Part shown: piece after piece, positions 16,779-27,131 of the stretch
Numbering within the stretch: position 1 is the stretch's first letter
Layout of the letters: each line of letters begins with the position of its first letter
Assembly (NCBI RefSeq): GCF_947488515.1
Contig: NZ_CANKZF010000002.1
Coordinates: forward strand, 1,400,294 to 1,464,293
Direction: 5' to 3'
Length of the DNA stretch: 64,000 nucleotides
DNA from: an uncultured Nocardioides sp.
Lineage (GTDB): Bacteria; Actinomycetota; Actinomycetes; Propionibacteriales; Nocardioidaceae
Position numbers and translations under genes: made by a program
The notes under the pieces: model-generated
What the model was told of the DNA's origin: nothing
The model's input: only the letters and a program-made list of their open reading frames with translations
Databases searched by the model: none

Positions 16779-18152
16779 GTGCGAACGGCTGTTGGTCGCG
16801 AGCAGCATGCTGCCGGGGAGGCGAGGCTCAGGGAGTCCTACGCCGCCCTGCCCGAGGGTGCGCCGGTGCGACTCGCCAAGCGCACCAGCAACCTGTTCCG
16901 TGGCCGGTCGGCGTCAGGGGCCGGCCTCGACGTCTCCGGGCTGACGGGGGTCGTCGAGGTCGACGGCGACGTCGCCGAGGTGCAGGGGATGTGCACCTAC
17001 GAGCACCTCGTCGAGGTGACGCTCGCGCACGGCCGCATCCCGCTGGTCGTGCCGCAGCTCAGGACGATCACGCTCGGCGGCGCGGTCAGCGGCTTGGGCA
17101 TCGAGTCGACGAGCTTCCGCAGCGGCCTGCCGCACGAGTCGGTCCTCGAGATGGACGTGCTCACCGGGGCCGGCGAGGTCGTCACGACCAAGCCGGGTGA
17201 CGAGCTCTTCGACGCCTTCCCCAACTCCTACGGCTCGCTCGGCTACGCGACCCGGCTGCGGATCGAGCTCGAGCAGGTGCCGTCGTACGTCGCCCTCCGG
17301 CACGTCCGCTTCCCCGACGCGGCCACGCTCGCCGAGGCCGTCACCCGCGTGGTCGAGGAGCGGGCCTGGGCGGGGGAGCGCGTCGACGCGGTCGACGGCG
17401 TCGCGTTCGCCCCCGACGAGCTCTACCTCACCCTCGCGCGGTGGACCGACGACCCCGGGCCGACCAGCGACTACGCCGGCCAGCAGGTCTTCTACCGGTC
17501 GCTGCAGCAGCGCAGCACCGACCGGCTCACCGTGCACGACTACCTGTGGCGCTGGGACACCGACTGGTTCTGGTGCTCGCGCGCGTTCGGCGCCCAGCAC
17601 CCGCTCGTGCGACGGGTCTGGCCGCGACGGCTGCGACGCTCCGACGTCTACTGGAAGCTCGTCGCGCTCGACCGCCGTCTCGGGGTGGCCGACCGGCTCG
17701 ACCGGCGCGCCGGTCGTCCCCAGGGGGAGCGCGTCGTCCAGGACGTCGAGGTCCCCGTCGAGCGGCTCCCCGAGTTCCTGGAGTGGTTCGACCGGGAGAT
17801 CGGCATGCGTCCGGTGTGGCTGTGCCCGTTGCGGCTGCGTCGCGGGGCGGACGGCTCCGGCGACCGGCCCTGGCCCGGCTACCCGCTCAGCGCCGCGACG
17901 ACCTACGTCAACGTGGGCTTCTGGGGCATCGTCAACGTCGGCCCCGACGCGCCCACGTCCCCGCGCAACCGGGCGATCGAGGCGAAGGTCTCCGAGCTCG
18001 GCGGCCACAAGAGCCTCTACTCCGAGGCCTTCTACGCGCAGGCGGAGTTCGACCGCCTTTATGGCGGGGACCACCTGGCCCGCGTCAAGGCCGCCCACGA
18101 CCCCGACGGCCGACTCACGTCCCTCTACGACAAGGTGGTGCAACGACGATGA
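16779..18152 (+). CDS. FAD-binding oxidoreductase, probable reductase of 10-methyl fatty acid synthesis (BfaA/TmsA-like)
   Basis: The 457-residue protein has an FAD_binding_4 (VAO/PCMH) domain: EVQGMCTYEHLVEVTLAHGR, then ITLGGAVSGLGIESTSFRSG and YGSLGY, all in the first ~160 residues. It resembles sterol delta-24 reductase/DprE-like flavoproteins. The stop overlaps the ATG of a cyclopropane-fatty-acid-synthase-like methyltransferase. This pairing is the BfaA-BfaB (TmsA-TmsB) system, in which the methyltransferase makes 10-methylene-octadecanoate from oleoyl chains and the flavoprotein reduces it to 10-methylstearate (tuberculostearate). Assignment rests on family and gene pairing. Confidence 0.8.
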   Translation: MRTAVGREQHAAGEARLRESYAALPEGAPVRLAKRTSNLFRGRSASGAGLDVSGLTGVVEVDGDVAEVQGMCTYEHLVEVTLAHGRIPLVVPQLRTITLGGAVSGLGIESTSFRSGLPHESVLEMDVLTGAGEVVTTKPGDELFDAFPNSYGSLGYATRLRIELEQVPSYVALRHVRFPDAATLAEAVTRVVEERAWAGERVDAVDGVAFAPDELYLTLARWTDDPGPTSDYAGQQVFYRSLQQRSTDRLTVHDYLWRWDTDWFWCSRAFGAQHPLVRRVWPRRLRRSDVYWKLVALDRRLGVADRLDRRAGRPQGERVVQDVEVPVERLPEFLEWFDREIGMRPVWLCPLRLRRGADGSGDRPWPGYPLSAATTYVNVGFWGIVNVGPDAPTSPRNRAIEAKVSELGGHKSLYSEAFYAQAEFDRLYGGDHLARVKAAHDPDGRLTSLYDKVVQRR

Positions 18153-19456
18153 CCTTCCACACGGATCCGGGCTCGCGACCCCGCCCACCGTCGCGCCTGA
18201 GCATCGGCGACGCGATGGACCGGCTGGTGCGGGGCGGGCTGCCGCTGCACTTCACGGCGTACGACGGCAGCAGCGCCGGCCCTCCGGACGCCGACGTGGG
18301 GCTGCAGCTGCGCACCGAGCGTGGGCTCGCCTACCTGATGACGGCGCCCGGCGACCTCGGCATGGTGCGGGCCTACGTCAGCGGCGACCTCCAGCTCTCG
18401 GGGGTCCACCCCGGCGACCCCTACGACGCGCTCGTGCTGCTCAAGGACCACACGAAGTTCCGGGTGCCGACGCCGCCCGAGGCGGTGCACATCGCCCGCA
18501 GCCTCGGCCTCACGCACCTGCGGCCACCGCCCCCGCCACCCCAGGAGCACCTGCCCCGCTGGCGGCGCGCGGTGGAGGGACTGCGGCACTCCATGACCCG
18601 CGACGCCGAGGTCATCTCCCACCACTACGACGTGTCCAACCGGTTCTACGAGCTGGTGCTCGGGCCGTCGATGGCCTACACCTGCGCCGTCTACGAGACG
18701 CCCGACATGAGCCTCGAGGAGGCGCAGGCGGCGAAGTTCGAGCTCGTCTGCCGCAAGCTCGACCTGCAGCCCGGGCAGCGCCTGCTCGACGTCGGCTGCG
18801 GCTGGGGGAGCATGGTCCGCCACGCCGCGCGCGAGCACGGCGTACGCGCGCTGGGCGTGACGCTGTCGCTGGAGCAGGCGCAGTGGGCCAAGGAGGCGAT
18901 CGACCGCGAGGGCCTCGCTGACCTCGCCGAGGTGCGCCACCTCGACTACCGCGACGTCGTCGAGTCCGGGTTCGACGCGGTCAGCTCGATCGGGCTCACC
19001 GAGCACATCGGCGTGCGCAACTACCCCGCCTACTTCCGCCACCTCCGCGACCGCCTCCGTCCCGGCGGACGCCTGCTCAACCACTCGATCACCCGGCGGC
19101 ACAACCGCCGGACGGAGACGGGTCACTTCATCGACCGCTACGTCTTCCCCGACGGGGAGCTGATCGGCTCGGGCACGATCATCCGGGCCGCGCAGGACCA
19201 GGCACTCGAGGTGCAGCACAGCGAGAACCTGCGCCTGCACTACGCCGCCACGCTGCGCGACTGGAACCGCAACCTCGTCGAGCACTGGGACGAGTGCGTG
19301 GCCGAGGTCGGCGAGGGGACGGCGCGCGTGTGGGGCCTCTACATCGCCGGCTCGCGCGTCGGCTTCGAGCGCGACGAGGTCGAGCTGCACCAGGTGCTCG
19401 CGACCCGCAACCACGACGACGGCCGCTCCGACTTCCCGATGCGCCCCGACTGGTGA
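18149..19456 (+). CDS. Cyclopropane-fatty-acyl-phospholipid synthase-like methyltransferase (BfaB/TmsB-like)
   Basis: The 435-residue SAM-dependent enzyme has the CFA synthase core: HHYDVSNRFYELVLGPSMAYTCAVY (residues about 150-175, split here only by my reading), the SAM-binding DVGCGWGSM at about 214-222, and TEHIGVRNYPAYF. Chemistry on the double bond of a membrane lipid acyl chain is expected, with a methylene group transferred from SAM. Translationally coupled to the FAD oxidoreductase (ATGA), which points to 10-methyl branched fatty acid synthesis rather than cyclopropanation. Nocardioidaceae membranes are known to contain 10-methyl-C18:0. Confidence 0.85.
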   Translation: MTFHTDPGSRPRPPSRLSIGDAMDRLVRGGLPLHFTAYDGSSAGPPDADVGLQLRTERGLAYLMTAPGDLGMVRAYVSGDLQLSGVHPGDPYDALVLLKDHTKFRVPTPPEAVHIARSLGLTHLRPPPPPPQEHLPRWRRAVEGLRHSMTRDAEVISHHYDVSNRFYELVLGPSMAYTCAVYETPDMSLEEAQAAKFELVCRKLDLQPGQRLLDVGCGWGSMVRHAAREHGVRALGVTLSLEQAQWAKEAIDREGLADLAEVRHLDYRDVVESGFDAVSSIGLTEHIGVRNYPAYFRHLRDRLRPGGRLLNHSITRRHNRRTETGHFIDRYVFPDGELIGSGTIIRAAQDQALEVQHSENLRLHYAATLRDWNRNLVEHWDECVAEVGEGTARVWGLYIAGSRVGFERDEVELHQVLATRNHDDGRSDFPMRPDW

Positions 19457-19464
19457 GCCACCGA

Positions 19465-19470
19465 TAACCT
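19465..19470 (+). promoter_or_regulatory. Leaderless -10 of the siderophore-interacting protein gene
   Basis: TAACCT followed by CAGTGG and GTG 19477. Confidence 0.65.
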
Positions 19471-19476
19471 CAGTGG

Positions 19477-20259
19477 GTGAGCACCCGTGCAGCCCAGTTC
19501 CAGGCGACCGTGCGTCGCCGCGAACCGCTCTCGGACCACCTCGTACGGCTCGTCCTCGGTGACGTCGGCGGCTTCACCTCGACCGGGATCGCCGACGAGT
19601 GGGTCGGCCTCGTCGTGCCGGGGCAGTTCCAGAGCCGCTACTACACCGTGCGGTCCTTCCGGGACGGCGAGCTCACCCTCGACGTGGTGGTCCACGACGT
19701 CGGCCTGGTCACCGAGTGGGCGATGCGCGACTGCGTCGGCGACACCGTGACGATCACCGAGCCCAAGGCGTCGTTCGCCCCGCCGCCCGGGGCGTCCTGG
19801 CTGCTGCTCGTCGGCGACCTGACGGCCATGCCTGCGATGGCCCGCATCGCCGAGTCGCGTCCCGACCTGACGACGTACGTCATGGCGGAGGTGCCCGACG
19901 ACCTGTCCGGCTACCTGCCCGCCGGCGTCGACGTCACCTGGCTGGCCCCGCCCGCACCCGGGCAGAGCGCGCTGGCCGAGGTGGTCGCGGGCATCGAGTG
20001 GCCCGGGGGCGAGGGCTACTTCTGGATGGCCGGCGAGTCCGCGCAGATGCGCGCGATCCGCAAGCACCTGATGCGCGAGGTCGGCCTCCCGACCAGCCAC
20101 TACGACGTGATGGGCTACTGGCGCGCCACCGCCGCCCGCCAGCCGCGCGCGGTCGACCCCGGACCGGTCTGGCGCGCGGGCAAGGCGGCAGGCAAGACTG
20201 ACGAGCAGATCTGGGCCGACTACGACGCTGCCCAGACCGAGGAGGCGAACGATGGCTGA
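19477..20259 (+). CDS. Siderophore-interacting protein (FAD/NAD(P)H ferric reductase family)
   Basis: The 260-residue flavoreductase has an N-terminal FAD-binding domain (about 1-115; SRYYTVRSFRDGELTLDVVVHD carries the RxYTxR FAD motif). A C-terminal SIP domain follows (LLLVGDLTAMPAMARIAE; YFWMAGESAQMRAIRKHL; SHYDVMGYWR). The family reduces ferric siderophores in the cytoplasm. No siderophore genes are near. It overlaps era by eight bases, so it is co-translated with it. A supporting reductant role for the neighbouring lipid pair is possible but speculative. Confidence 0.88.
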   Translation: MSTRAAQFQATVRRREPLSDHLVRLVLGDVGGFTSTGIADEWVGLVVPGQFQSRYYTVRSFRDGELTLDVVVHDVGLVTEWAMRDCVGDTVTITEPKASFAPPPGASWLLLVGDLTAMPAMARIAESRPDLTTYVMAEVPDDLSGYLPAGVDVTWLAPPAPGQSALAEVVAGIEWPGGEGYFWMAGESAQMRAIRKHLMREVGLPTSHYDVMGYWRATAARQPRAVDPGPVWRAGKAAGKTDEQIWADYDAAQTEEANDG

Positions 20260-21298
20260 GGACGACGACAAGGACCTCGAGCTCGAGGACGAGGTCGTCG
20301 AGGACGACGAGGACGACGACGAGCTGGACGACGACTTCGACCTGTCCGGCGTCGCACCGGCGAGCGCCTTCTACGAGGCGCCGGAGGGCTACCGCAGCGG
20401 CTTCGCGTCGTTCGTCGGGCGCCCCAACGCGGGCAAGTCGACGCTGACCAACGCGCTGGTGGGCCAGAAGATCGTCATCACGTCGTCCAAGCCGCAGACC
20501 ACCCGCAACGTGGTGCGCGGCATCGTCCACCGTGACGACGCGCAGCTGATCCTCGTCGACACCCCCGGCCTGCACCGTCCCCGCACCCTGCTGGGCGAGC
20601 GGCTCAACGACCTGGTGCGCACCACCTGGGCGGAGGTCGACGTGGTCGCCGTGTGCTTCCCGGCCAACGAGAAGATCGGGCCCGGCGACCGCTACCTCGT
20701 GAGCGAGCTGGCCAAGGTGCGCCGCACGGTGCGCATCGCGGTCGCGACCAAGACCGATCTGGTGACCCCCGAGCAGCTCGGCCAGCACCTGCTCGACATC
20801 GCGGCGCTGGGGGTCGAGACCTCGACCGAGTGGGCCGAGATCGTGCCGGTCTCCGCCGTGGCGGGCGACCAGGTCGACCTGCTGGCCGACCTGCTCGTCG
20901 GGCTGCTGCCGGAGGGGCCGCCGCTCTACCCCGACGGCGACCTCACCGACGCACCCGAGGAGGCGCTGGCCGCCGACCTCATCCGCGAGGCCGCACTCGA
21001 GGGCGTACGCGACGAGCTGCCGCACTCGATCGCCGTGGTCGTCGAGGAGATGGGCCTGCGCGAGGGGCGTCCCGACGACAAGCCGCTGCTCGACATCGTC
21101 GCCAACCTCTACGTCGAGCGCGACTCCCAGAAGGGCATCATGATCGGCCACAAGGGCTCGCGCCTGCGCTCGGTCGGCACGACCGCGCGCAAGCAGATCG
21201 AGGCGCTGCTCGGCACCCCGGTCTACCTCGACCTGCAGGTCAAGATCGCCAAGGACTGGCAGCGCGACCCGCGTCAGCTGCGCAAGCTGGGGTTCTGA
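20252..21298 (+). CDS. era: GTPase Era with acidic N-terminal extension
   Basis: The 348-residue GTPase has G1 GRPNAGKST (about 56-64), the PQTTRN switch, DTPGLH (G3), TKTDLVT (G4) and a C-terminal KH domain (ESDSQKGIMIGHKGSRLRSVG-type segment, about 285-330). Era binds the 16S rRNA 3' end in 30S assembly. The first ~45 residues are almost entirely Asp/Glu with few exceptions, longer than in E. coli Era. Overlaps the upstream siderophore-interacting gene by eight bases. Position after the deaminase-like gene matches Rv2364c. Confidence 0.95.
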   Translation: MAEDDDKDLELEDEVVEDDEDDDELDDDFDLSGVAPASAFYEAPEGYRSGFASFVGRPNAGKSTLTNALVGQKIVITSSKPQTTRNVVRGIVHRDDAQLILVDTPGLHRPRTLLGERLNDLVRTTWAEVDVVAVCFPANEKIGPGDRYLVSELAKVRRTVRIAVATKTDLVTPEQLGQHLLDIAALGVETSTEWAEIVPVSAVAGDQVDLLADLLVGLLPEGPPLYPDGDLTDAPEEALAADLIREAALEGVRDELPHSIAVVVEEMGLREGRPDDKPLLDIVANLYVERDSQKGIMIGHKGSRLRSVGTTARKQIEALLGTPVYLDLQVKIAKDWQRDPRQLRKLGF

Positions 21299-21423
21299 GG
21301 CTCCGCCCTCCTTTCCGCGGGCCCCGGGAAGTCGGCGTATGGTGACGGCGTCGAGGACAACCGACAGGCGTCGATCAACGAGCGTCACTCCTCCGCGATC
21401 GACCACCTGGCAGGACCGACACC
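21299..21423. other. Gap between era and the membrane protein gene
   Basis: 125 bp without a supported gene. A TATGGT hexamer at 21338-21343 is a possible promoter. No terminator hairpin is obvious. Confidence 0.3.
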
Positions 21424-22089
21424 TTGGCGCCTCATGCTTCCCATCACCCCACCCTCGTGACGGTGGTCAGGCGCGTCTCGCTGAGCCTGCTGGTCGCTGT
21501 GGTGGTCCCCGCGGCCGTCTTCTACGGCACGTTCGCCCTGGCCGGCGTGTGGGCCGCGATCGCTGGTGCGCTCGTCTGGTCCTACGGCGCCATCGCCTGG
21601 CGTGCGCTGACCCGGCGTCGTACGTCGGGGTTGCTGGTCCTGACCGCGGTCCTGCTCACCGGCCGGACCGCACTGTCGGTCATGGCCGACAGCACCTGGC
21701 TCTACTTCCTGCAGCCGGTGATCAGCGACGGCGTCGTCGCGATGCTCTTCCTGCTCTCGCTCGCGAGCGCGCGGCCCATGGTGGCCCGCCTGGCCGGCGA
21801 CTTCTACCCGATGGACCACGAGCTGGCCGTGCGTCCGCGGGTCCGCCGCCTCTTTCGACACCTCACCGCGCTCTGGGCGGCGCTCGGGTTCGCCAAGGCG
21901 GGCATGACGCTGTGGCTGCTGCAGTCCCAGACTCTGGAGACGTTCGTCCTGGTGAAGAGCGTCTCCATGCTGACGATCAACGTGCTCGCGGCGTTCGCGA
22001 CGATCGGCCTGGCCGCCCTGGTGGCGCGCAAGGAGGGCCTGATGGGCTCTGCACGCCCGGCGCTCGTGCCGGTCGAGGCTCCCGCCTGA
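21424..22089 (+). CDS. VC0807-like multi-pass membrane protein
   Basis: The 221-residue protein has five to six hydrophobic helices (about 18-38, 42-58, 65-82, 90-108, 145-162, 178-200). It resembles actinobacterial VC0807-family proteins of unknown function, distantly like intracellular septation protein A. Two starts are possible: TTG 21424 and GTG 21457, neither with a clear Shine-Dalgarno or leaderless hexamer, so the N-terminus is uncertain by 11 residues. It appears to be transcribed alone and is convergent with the septum-formation-like lipoprotein gene. Confidence 0.7.
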   Translation: MAPHASHHPTLVTVVRRVSLSLLVAVVVPAAVFYGTFALAGVWAAIAGALVWSYGAIAWRALTRRRTSGLLVLTAVLLTGRTALSVMADSTWLYFLQPVISDGVVAMLFLLSLASARPMVARLAGDFYPMDHELAVRPRVRRLFRHLTALWAALGFAKAGMTLWLLQSQTLETFVLVKSVSMLTINVLAAFATIGLAALVARKEGLMGSARPALVPVEAPA

Positions 22090-22098
22090 CCGAACGAC

Positions 22099-22905
22099 TC
22101 AGTCGGGCACCCAGCAGATGCCGTAGCGCTGGCCGGCGTCCCACTGCTCGCGCGTGGGGCTCTCCTGCGACCAGGTGAGGTCCAGGTCGTCGGTGGCGTC
22201 CGCCGCGACGTCGCGGCAGACCTGGTCCATCCGCGCGGCCACCGCGTCGCGGGTGGGCAGCTTGCGGCCCGGGATGTCGACGGTCGCCACCGCGCGCCAC
22301 GCGTGCTTCGCGCCGCACGTCACCCGCCGGGACCCGGGGGTGCCGGGTGCCGCGGTGGCGCACATGAGCGGACCGTCCCAGCCCCTCGTCCGTCGCGGGA
22401 GCCGCATGAGCGTGCCGGGCGATCCCACGGCGACGATGTCGCAGCGGAACCAGTCGGCCCCGGCCTCCGCCCGCTTCTGGCTCGGGCTGAACCAGACGGC
22501 TCGGACCATGCTCAGCCTCAGCTCGCGCGGCGTACGTCCGAGGTGGCGGGGGAGCCGGGCGGTGCAGGCGCGGCTCATCTGCCGCTGCGCGGCCTGCGAG
22601 TCCACCCGCCGGGTGAACCCGGACTTCGTGGTGAGGTCGAGCCGGCCGACGAAGTAGGTCTGCGCCGTGTGCGGTCGACGGCACGCGACCGGCGCCGTAC
22701 GGCCCACCACCGCGACCGCCTGACGCAGCGACAGGGCGTGACACTCGCCCACCTCGGGCGTCGAGCCCGGGTCCGGCGCGGCGACCTCGGTCGGGGTGGA
22801 CGTCGAGGACGGCGACGGTGTCGGGTCGTCCGCGGGGGCGTCGGTGGGAGAGGTGCAGCCCGACAGCAGGACGGCCGCGGCGAGGGCCGCGAGGAGCGGC
22901 CTCAT
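22099..22905 (-). CDS. Septum-formation-domain lipoprotein
   Basis: The 268-residue protein begins with a short signal peptide and a lipobox AAAVLLSGC (Cys about 17), then a Ser/Thr/Pro linker to ~50. Two cysteine-rich repeats follow (VGECHALS...VACRRPHTAQTYF and CDIVAVGS...CGAKHAWRAVATV). These match the actinobacterial Septum_form (PF13845) pattern, in which the motif CxxPHxxE/Q-type repeats occur in secreted proteins. Function unknown; an envelope location is clear. Its ATG overlaps the stop of the flavodoxin-like gene upstream. Confidence 0.75.
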   Translation of the reverse strand: MRPLLAALAAAVLLSGCTSPTDAPADDPTPSPSSTSTPTEVAAPDPGSTPEVGECHALSLRQAVAVVGRTAPVACRRPHTAQTYFVGRLDLTTKSGFTRRVDSQAAQRQMSRACTARLPRHLGRTPRELRLSMVRAVWFSPSQKRAEAGADWFRCDIVAVGSPGTLMRLPRRTRGWDGPLMCATAAPGTPGSRRVTCGAKHAWRAVATVDIPGRKLPTRDAVAARMDQVCRDVAADATDDLDLTWSQESPTREQWDAGQRYGICWVPD

Positions 22906-23387
22906 CCCATCACCAGGGCCGCGAGCGTCCCGCCCAGCTCGTACGCCGACTCGCGCTGCGACTCGCCCACGTCGCCCAGCACCTCGAGGACCGGCGCGCT
23001 CTGCCGCCAGCCGAGCGCACCCACGATCGACTGCACCGAGCGCACGGCACCCGTCGTGTCGTAGCGCCCGTGCACGTAGAGGCCGAACGGCTTGCGGCCG
23101 CCCTCCACCGCCGCAGCCGAGCCGTCGTCCGTGAGGGCGCCGCCCGCCTGGAGGAAGATCGAGTCGAAGAAGTGCTTGAGCGCCCCGCTCATGTAGCCGA
23201 AGTTCGCGGGTGTCCCGAGCACGTAGCCGTCCGCGGCCAGCACGTCGTCCGCATCGGCCTCGAGGGCAGCGCGGACGACCACGTCGACGCCGGTGATCGC
23301 GTCGTCCGACGCGCCGGCGACGACGGCCTCGGTCAGCGCGGCCACCGAGGGCGTCGGCGAGTGGTGGACGATGAGCAGGCGCGGCAC
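22902..23387 (-). CDS. Flavodoxin-like NAD(P)H-dependent FMN protein
   Basis: The 161-residue protein has the flavodoxin-fold FMN pattern: VHHSPTPSV as phosphate loop, then GTPANFGYMSGALKHFFD, typical of flavodoxin/WrbA-like and NADPH-dependent FMN reductases. It would bind FMN and shuttle electrons or reduce quinone-like compounds. GTG 23387 is chosen over GTG 23405 because TAGCCT lies seven bases upstream of 23387. It is divergent from the methyltransferase gene and coupled to the lipoprotein gene downstream. Confidence 0.8.
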   Translation of the reverse strand: MPRLLIVHHSPTPSVAALTEAVVAGASDDAITGVDVVVRAALEADADDVLAADGYVLGTPANFGYMSGALKHFFDSIFLQAGGALTDDGSAAAVEGGRKPFGLYVHGRYDTTGAVRSVQSIVGALGWRQSAPVLEVLGDVGESQRESAYELGGTLAALVMG

Positions 23388-23394
23388 GGAGCCG

Positions 23395-23400
23395 AGGCTA
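23395..23400 (-). promoter_or_regulatory. Leaderless -10 of the flavodoxin-like gene
   Basis: TAGCCT on the minus strand, seven bases before GTG 23387. It decides the start codon. Confidence 0.6.
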
Positions 23401-23421
23401 CTCACGGGCCCGCGAGCGGCG

Positions 23422-23427
23422 TACCGT
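23422..23427 (+). promoter_or_regulatory. Leaderless -10 of the methyltransferase gene
   Basis: TACCGT followed by CGACGC and GTG 23434. The two divergent -10 elements are only 22 bp apart. Confidence 0.6.
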
Positions 23428-23433
23428 CGACGC

Positions 23434-24192
23434 GTGAGCTTCGAGGTGGCGGGTGAGGCCTACGACCGCTTCATGGGGCGCTACTCGCAGCCGCTCGCGG
23501 TCCGCTTCGCCGACCTGCTGGAGGTGACCGCGGGGCAGCGAGCGCTCGACGTCGGCTGCGGGCCCGGTGCGTTCACCGCGCCGCTGGTCGACCGCCTCGG
23601 AGCCGACCAGGTGTCCGCGATCGACCCCTCGGCACCCTTCGTCGAGACCTGCCGCGCCCGCTTCCCCGGGGTCGACGTCCGGCGCGGTGCCGCCGAGTCA
23701 CTGCCGTGGGACGACGACTCGCACGACGTGAGCGGCGCGTGCCTGGTCGTGCACTTCATGACCGACCCCGTCGGCGGGGTGTCGGAGATGAAGCGGGTGA
23801 CCCGGGAGGGCGGCTGGGTCGGCGCCACGGTGTGGGACCTCGCCGGCTCCCGCGCGCCGATGGCGCCGTTGTGGACCGCCTTCGCCGAGGTGGCCCCCCA
23901 GCAGCCGGACGAGCGGGACTACCAGGGTGGCTCGCGCGAGAGCATCCGCTCGATCCTGGAGCGTGCCGCCCTCCGTGACGTCGAGGTGGGCGAGCTGGCC
24001 GTCACGGTCACCCACCCGACGTTCGAGGAGTGGTGGCAGCCCTACCTGCACGGCGTCGGCCCGGCGGGGGAGGTCATCGCCGCGCTCGACCCGGACCGCA
24101 GGCGGGAGGTCGAGCAGGCCCTGCGCCGCAACCTCGGCGACGGTCCGTTCGACATCACCGCGGTGGCGTGGGCGGGCCGCGGTCGGGCGTGA
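23434..24192 (+). CDS. Class I SAM-dependent methyltransferase (Methyltransf_11 type)
   Basis: The 252-residue protein carries the SAM-binding motif I ALDVGCGPG (about residues 35-43), motif II acidic IDPS, then AESLPWDDDSHDV and a motif IV-like LVVHFM. It resembles UbiE/Methyltransf_11 small-molecule methyltransferases, with the substrate unknown. GTG 23434 is fixed by a leaderless -10; the frame is open upstream to 23293, but that part overlaps the divergent gene. It ends 93 bp before the leucine leader peptide. Confidence 0.82.
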   Translation: MSFEVAGEAYDRFMGRYSQPLAVRFADLLEVTAGQRALDVGCGPGAFTAPLVDRLGADQVSAIDPSAPFVETCRARFPGVDVRRGAAESLPWDDDSHDVSGACLVVHFMTDPVGGVSEMKRVTREGGWVGATVWDLAGSRAPMAPLWTAFAEVAPQQPDERDYQGGSRESIRSILERAALRDVEVGELAVTVTHPTFEEWWQPYLHGVGPAGEVIAALDPDRRREVEQALRRNLGDGPFDITAVAWAGRGRA

Positions 24193-24270
24193 GCCCCGGC
24201 CTCGGGCCTGACCCGGCCACGACGCGTCTCATCCAGCGGGAGACGAGCGACGGCTGCGCGCGGTCGGGGT

Positions 24271-24276
24271 TACTGT
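24271..24276 (+). promoter_or_regulatory. Candidate -10 of the leuA leader transcript
   Basis: TACTGT lies nine bases before the first ATG of the leader peptide, so transcription would start close to or at the leader start codon. Confidence 0.5.
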
Positions 24277-24285
24277 TGGTCCGTC

Positions 24286-26173
<1,888 letters not shown>

Positions 26174-26186
26174 GCGCCGGCAGCGC

Positions 26187-26192
26187 TACATT
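26187..26192 (+). promoter_or_regulatory. Leaderless -10 of the alpha/beta hydrolase gene
   Basis: TACATT followed by CGGTCC and ATG 26199. Confidence 0.65.
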
Positions 26193-26198
26193 CGGTCC

Positions 26199-27077
26199 AT
26201 GTTGGTCAGCGAGCGGATCGGACAGTTCTTCGTCGAGTCCGACGGTGGGCGCGACCGGCTCGAGTACACCGAGTACGGCTCGGGCGACGAGTGGGTCGTG
26301 CTGCTGCACGGCCTGCTCATGCCGCGCCGGATGCAGCAGCCGCTCGCCCGCGCGATGGCCGCTCAGGGGCTGCACGTGGTGACCCTCGACCTGCTGGGGC
26401 ACGGTCGCTCGGACCAGCCGGCCGACCCGCTGGTCTACTCGATGACGTCGTTCGGCGAGCAGGTCGTCGCGCTGCTCGACCACCTCGGGGCGGAGCAGGC
26501 CGTCATCGGCGGCACGTCGCTGGGCGCCAACGTCTCCCTGGAGGTGGCGGTGATCGCGCCGGAGCGGGTCAAGGGCCTGATCGTCGAGATGCCGGTGCTC
26601 AACAACGCGCTGGTCGCCGGGATCCTCGCGTTCGTCCCGATCATGCTCGCCGCGCGCTACCTGCCGATCACGGCCAACACCCTGCAGCGGCTCTCGCGGT
26701 CCGTGCCCCGCGGGATCGTCCCGTTCTGGGTCGGCATCGGCCTCGACACCGTCGACCACCGGGCCGAGTCCATCGCCTCGGTGCTGCACGGGGTGATCTT
26801 CGGCCGGCTCGCGCCGTCCCGCAGCCAGCGTCGTCGCATCCAGGCGCCGGTCTTCCTCGTCGGCCACCCGATCGACCCGATCCACCCCTTCGTCGACGCC
26901 GACATGCTGGCCGCGGAGCTGCCCAACGTCCGGTTCGAGCGGGCCACCTCGATCCTCGAGTGGCGGTTCCGACCGGAGCGGCTCACCACCGCCGCCGCCG
27001 ACTTCGCCCTCGAGTGCTGGCACGAGCACCCCGCGACGACGAAGGCCGCGACGAAGGCCCGCACCCGGAAACGCTGA
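26199..27077 (+). CDS. Alpha/beta hydrolase
   Basis: The 292-residue protein has the alpha/beta hydrolase order: oxyanion-hole strand VVLLHGLL, LDLLGHGRSDQP, and the nucleophile elbow GGTSLGAN with Ser at about 107. A C-terminal segment VFLVGHPIDPIHPF supplies a candidate aspartate. Substrate unknown; homologues range from esterases to haloalkane-type hydrolases. It ends with a basic Lys/Arg/Thr-rich tail. It lies between leuA and recO with its own leaderless promoter. In M. tuberculosis an amidase occupies the place before recO, so this is a different neighbour. Confidence 0.85.
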   Translation: MLVSERIGQFFVESDGGRDRLEYTEYGSGDEWVVLLHGLLMPRRMQQPLARAMAAQGLHVVTLDLLGHGRSDQPADPLVYSMTSFGEQVVALLDHLGAEQAVIGGTSLGANVSLEVAVIAPERVKGLIVEMPVLNNALVAGILAFVPIMLAARYLPITANTLQRLSRSVPRGIVPFWVGIGLDTVDHRAESIASVLHGVIFGRLAPSRSQRRRIQAPVFLVGHPIDPIHPFVDADMLAAELPNVRFERATSILEWRFRPERLTTAAADFALECWHEHPATTKAATKARTRKR

Positions 27078-27131
27078 CGCCGCACCCCGGCCGTACGCGC
27101 CTGAGCAGGCTCGGTGGGGGAGAATGACCGC

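Noticed and set aside
21339..22178. 279-residue frame starting at 21339
   Set aside because: It runs out of frame through the VC0807-like membrane gene and has Arg/Gly/Pro-rich shadow composition.
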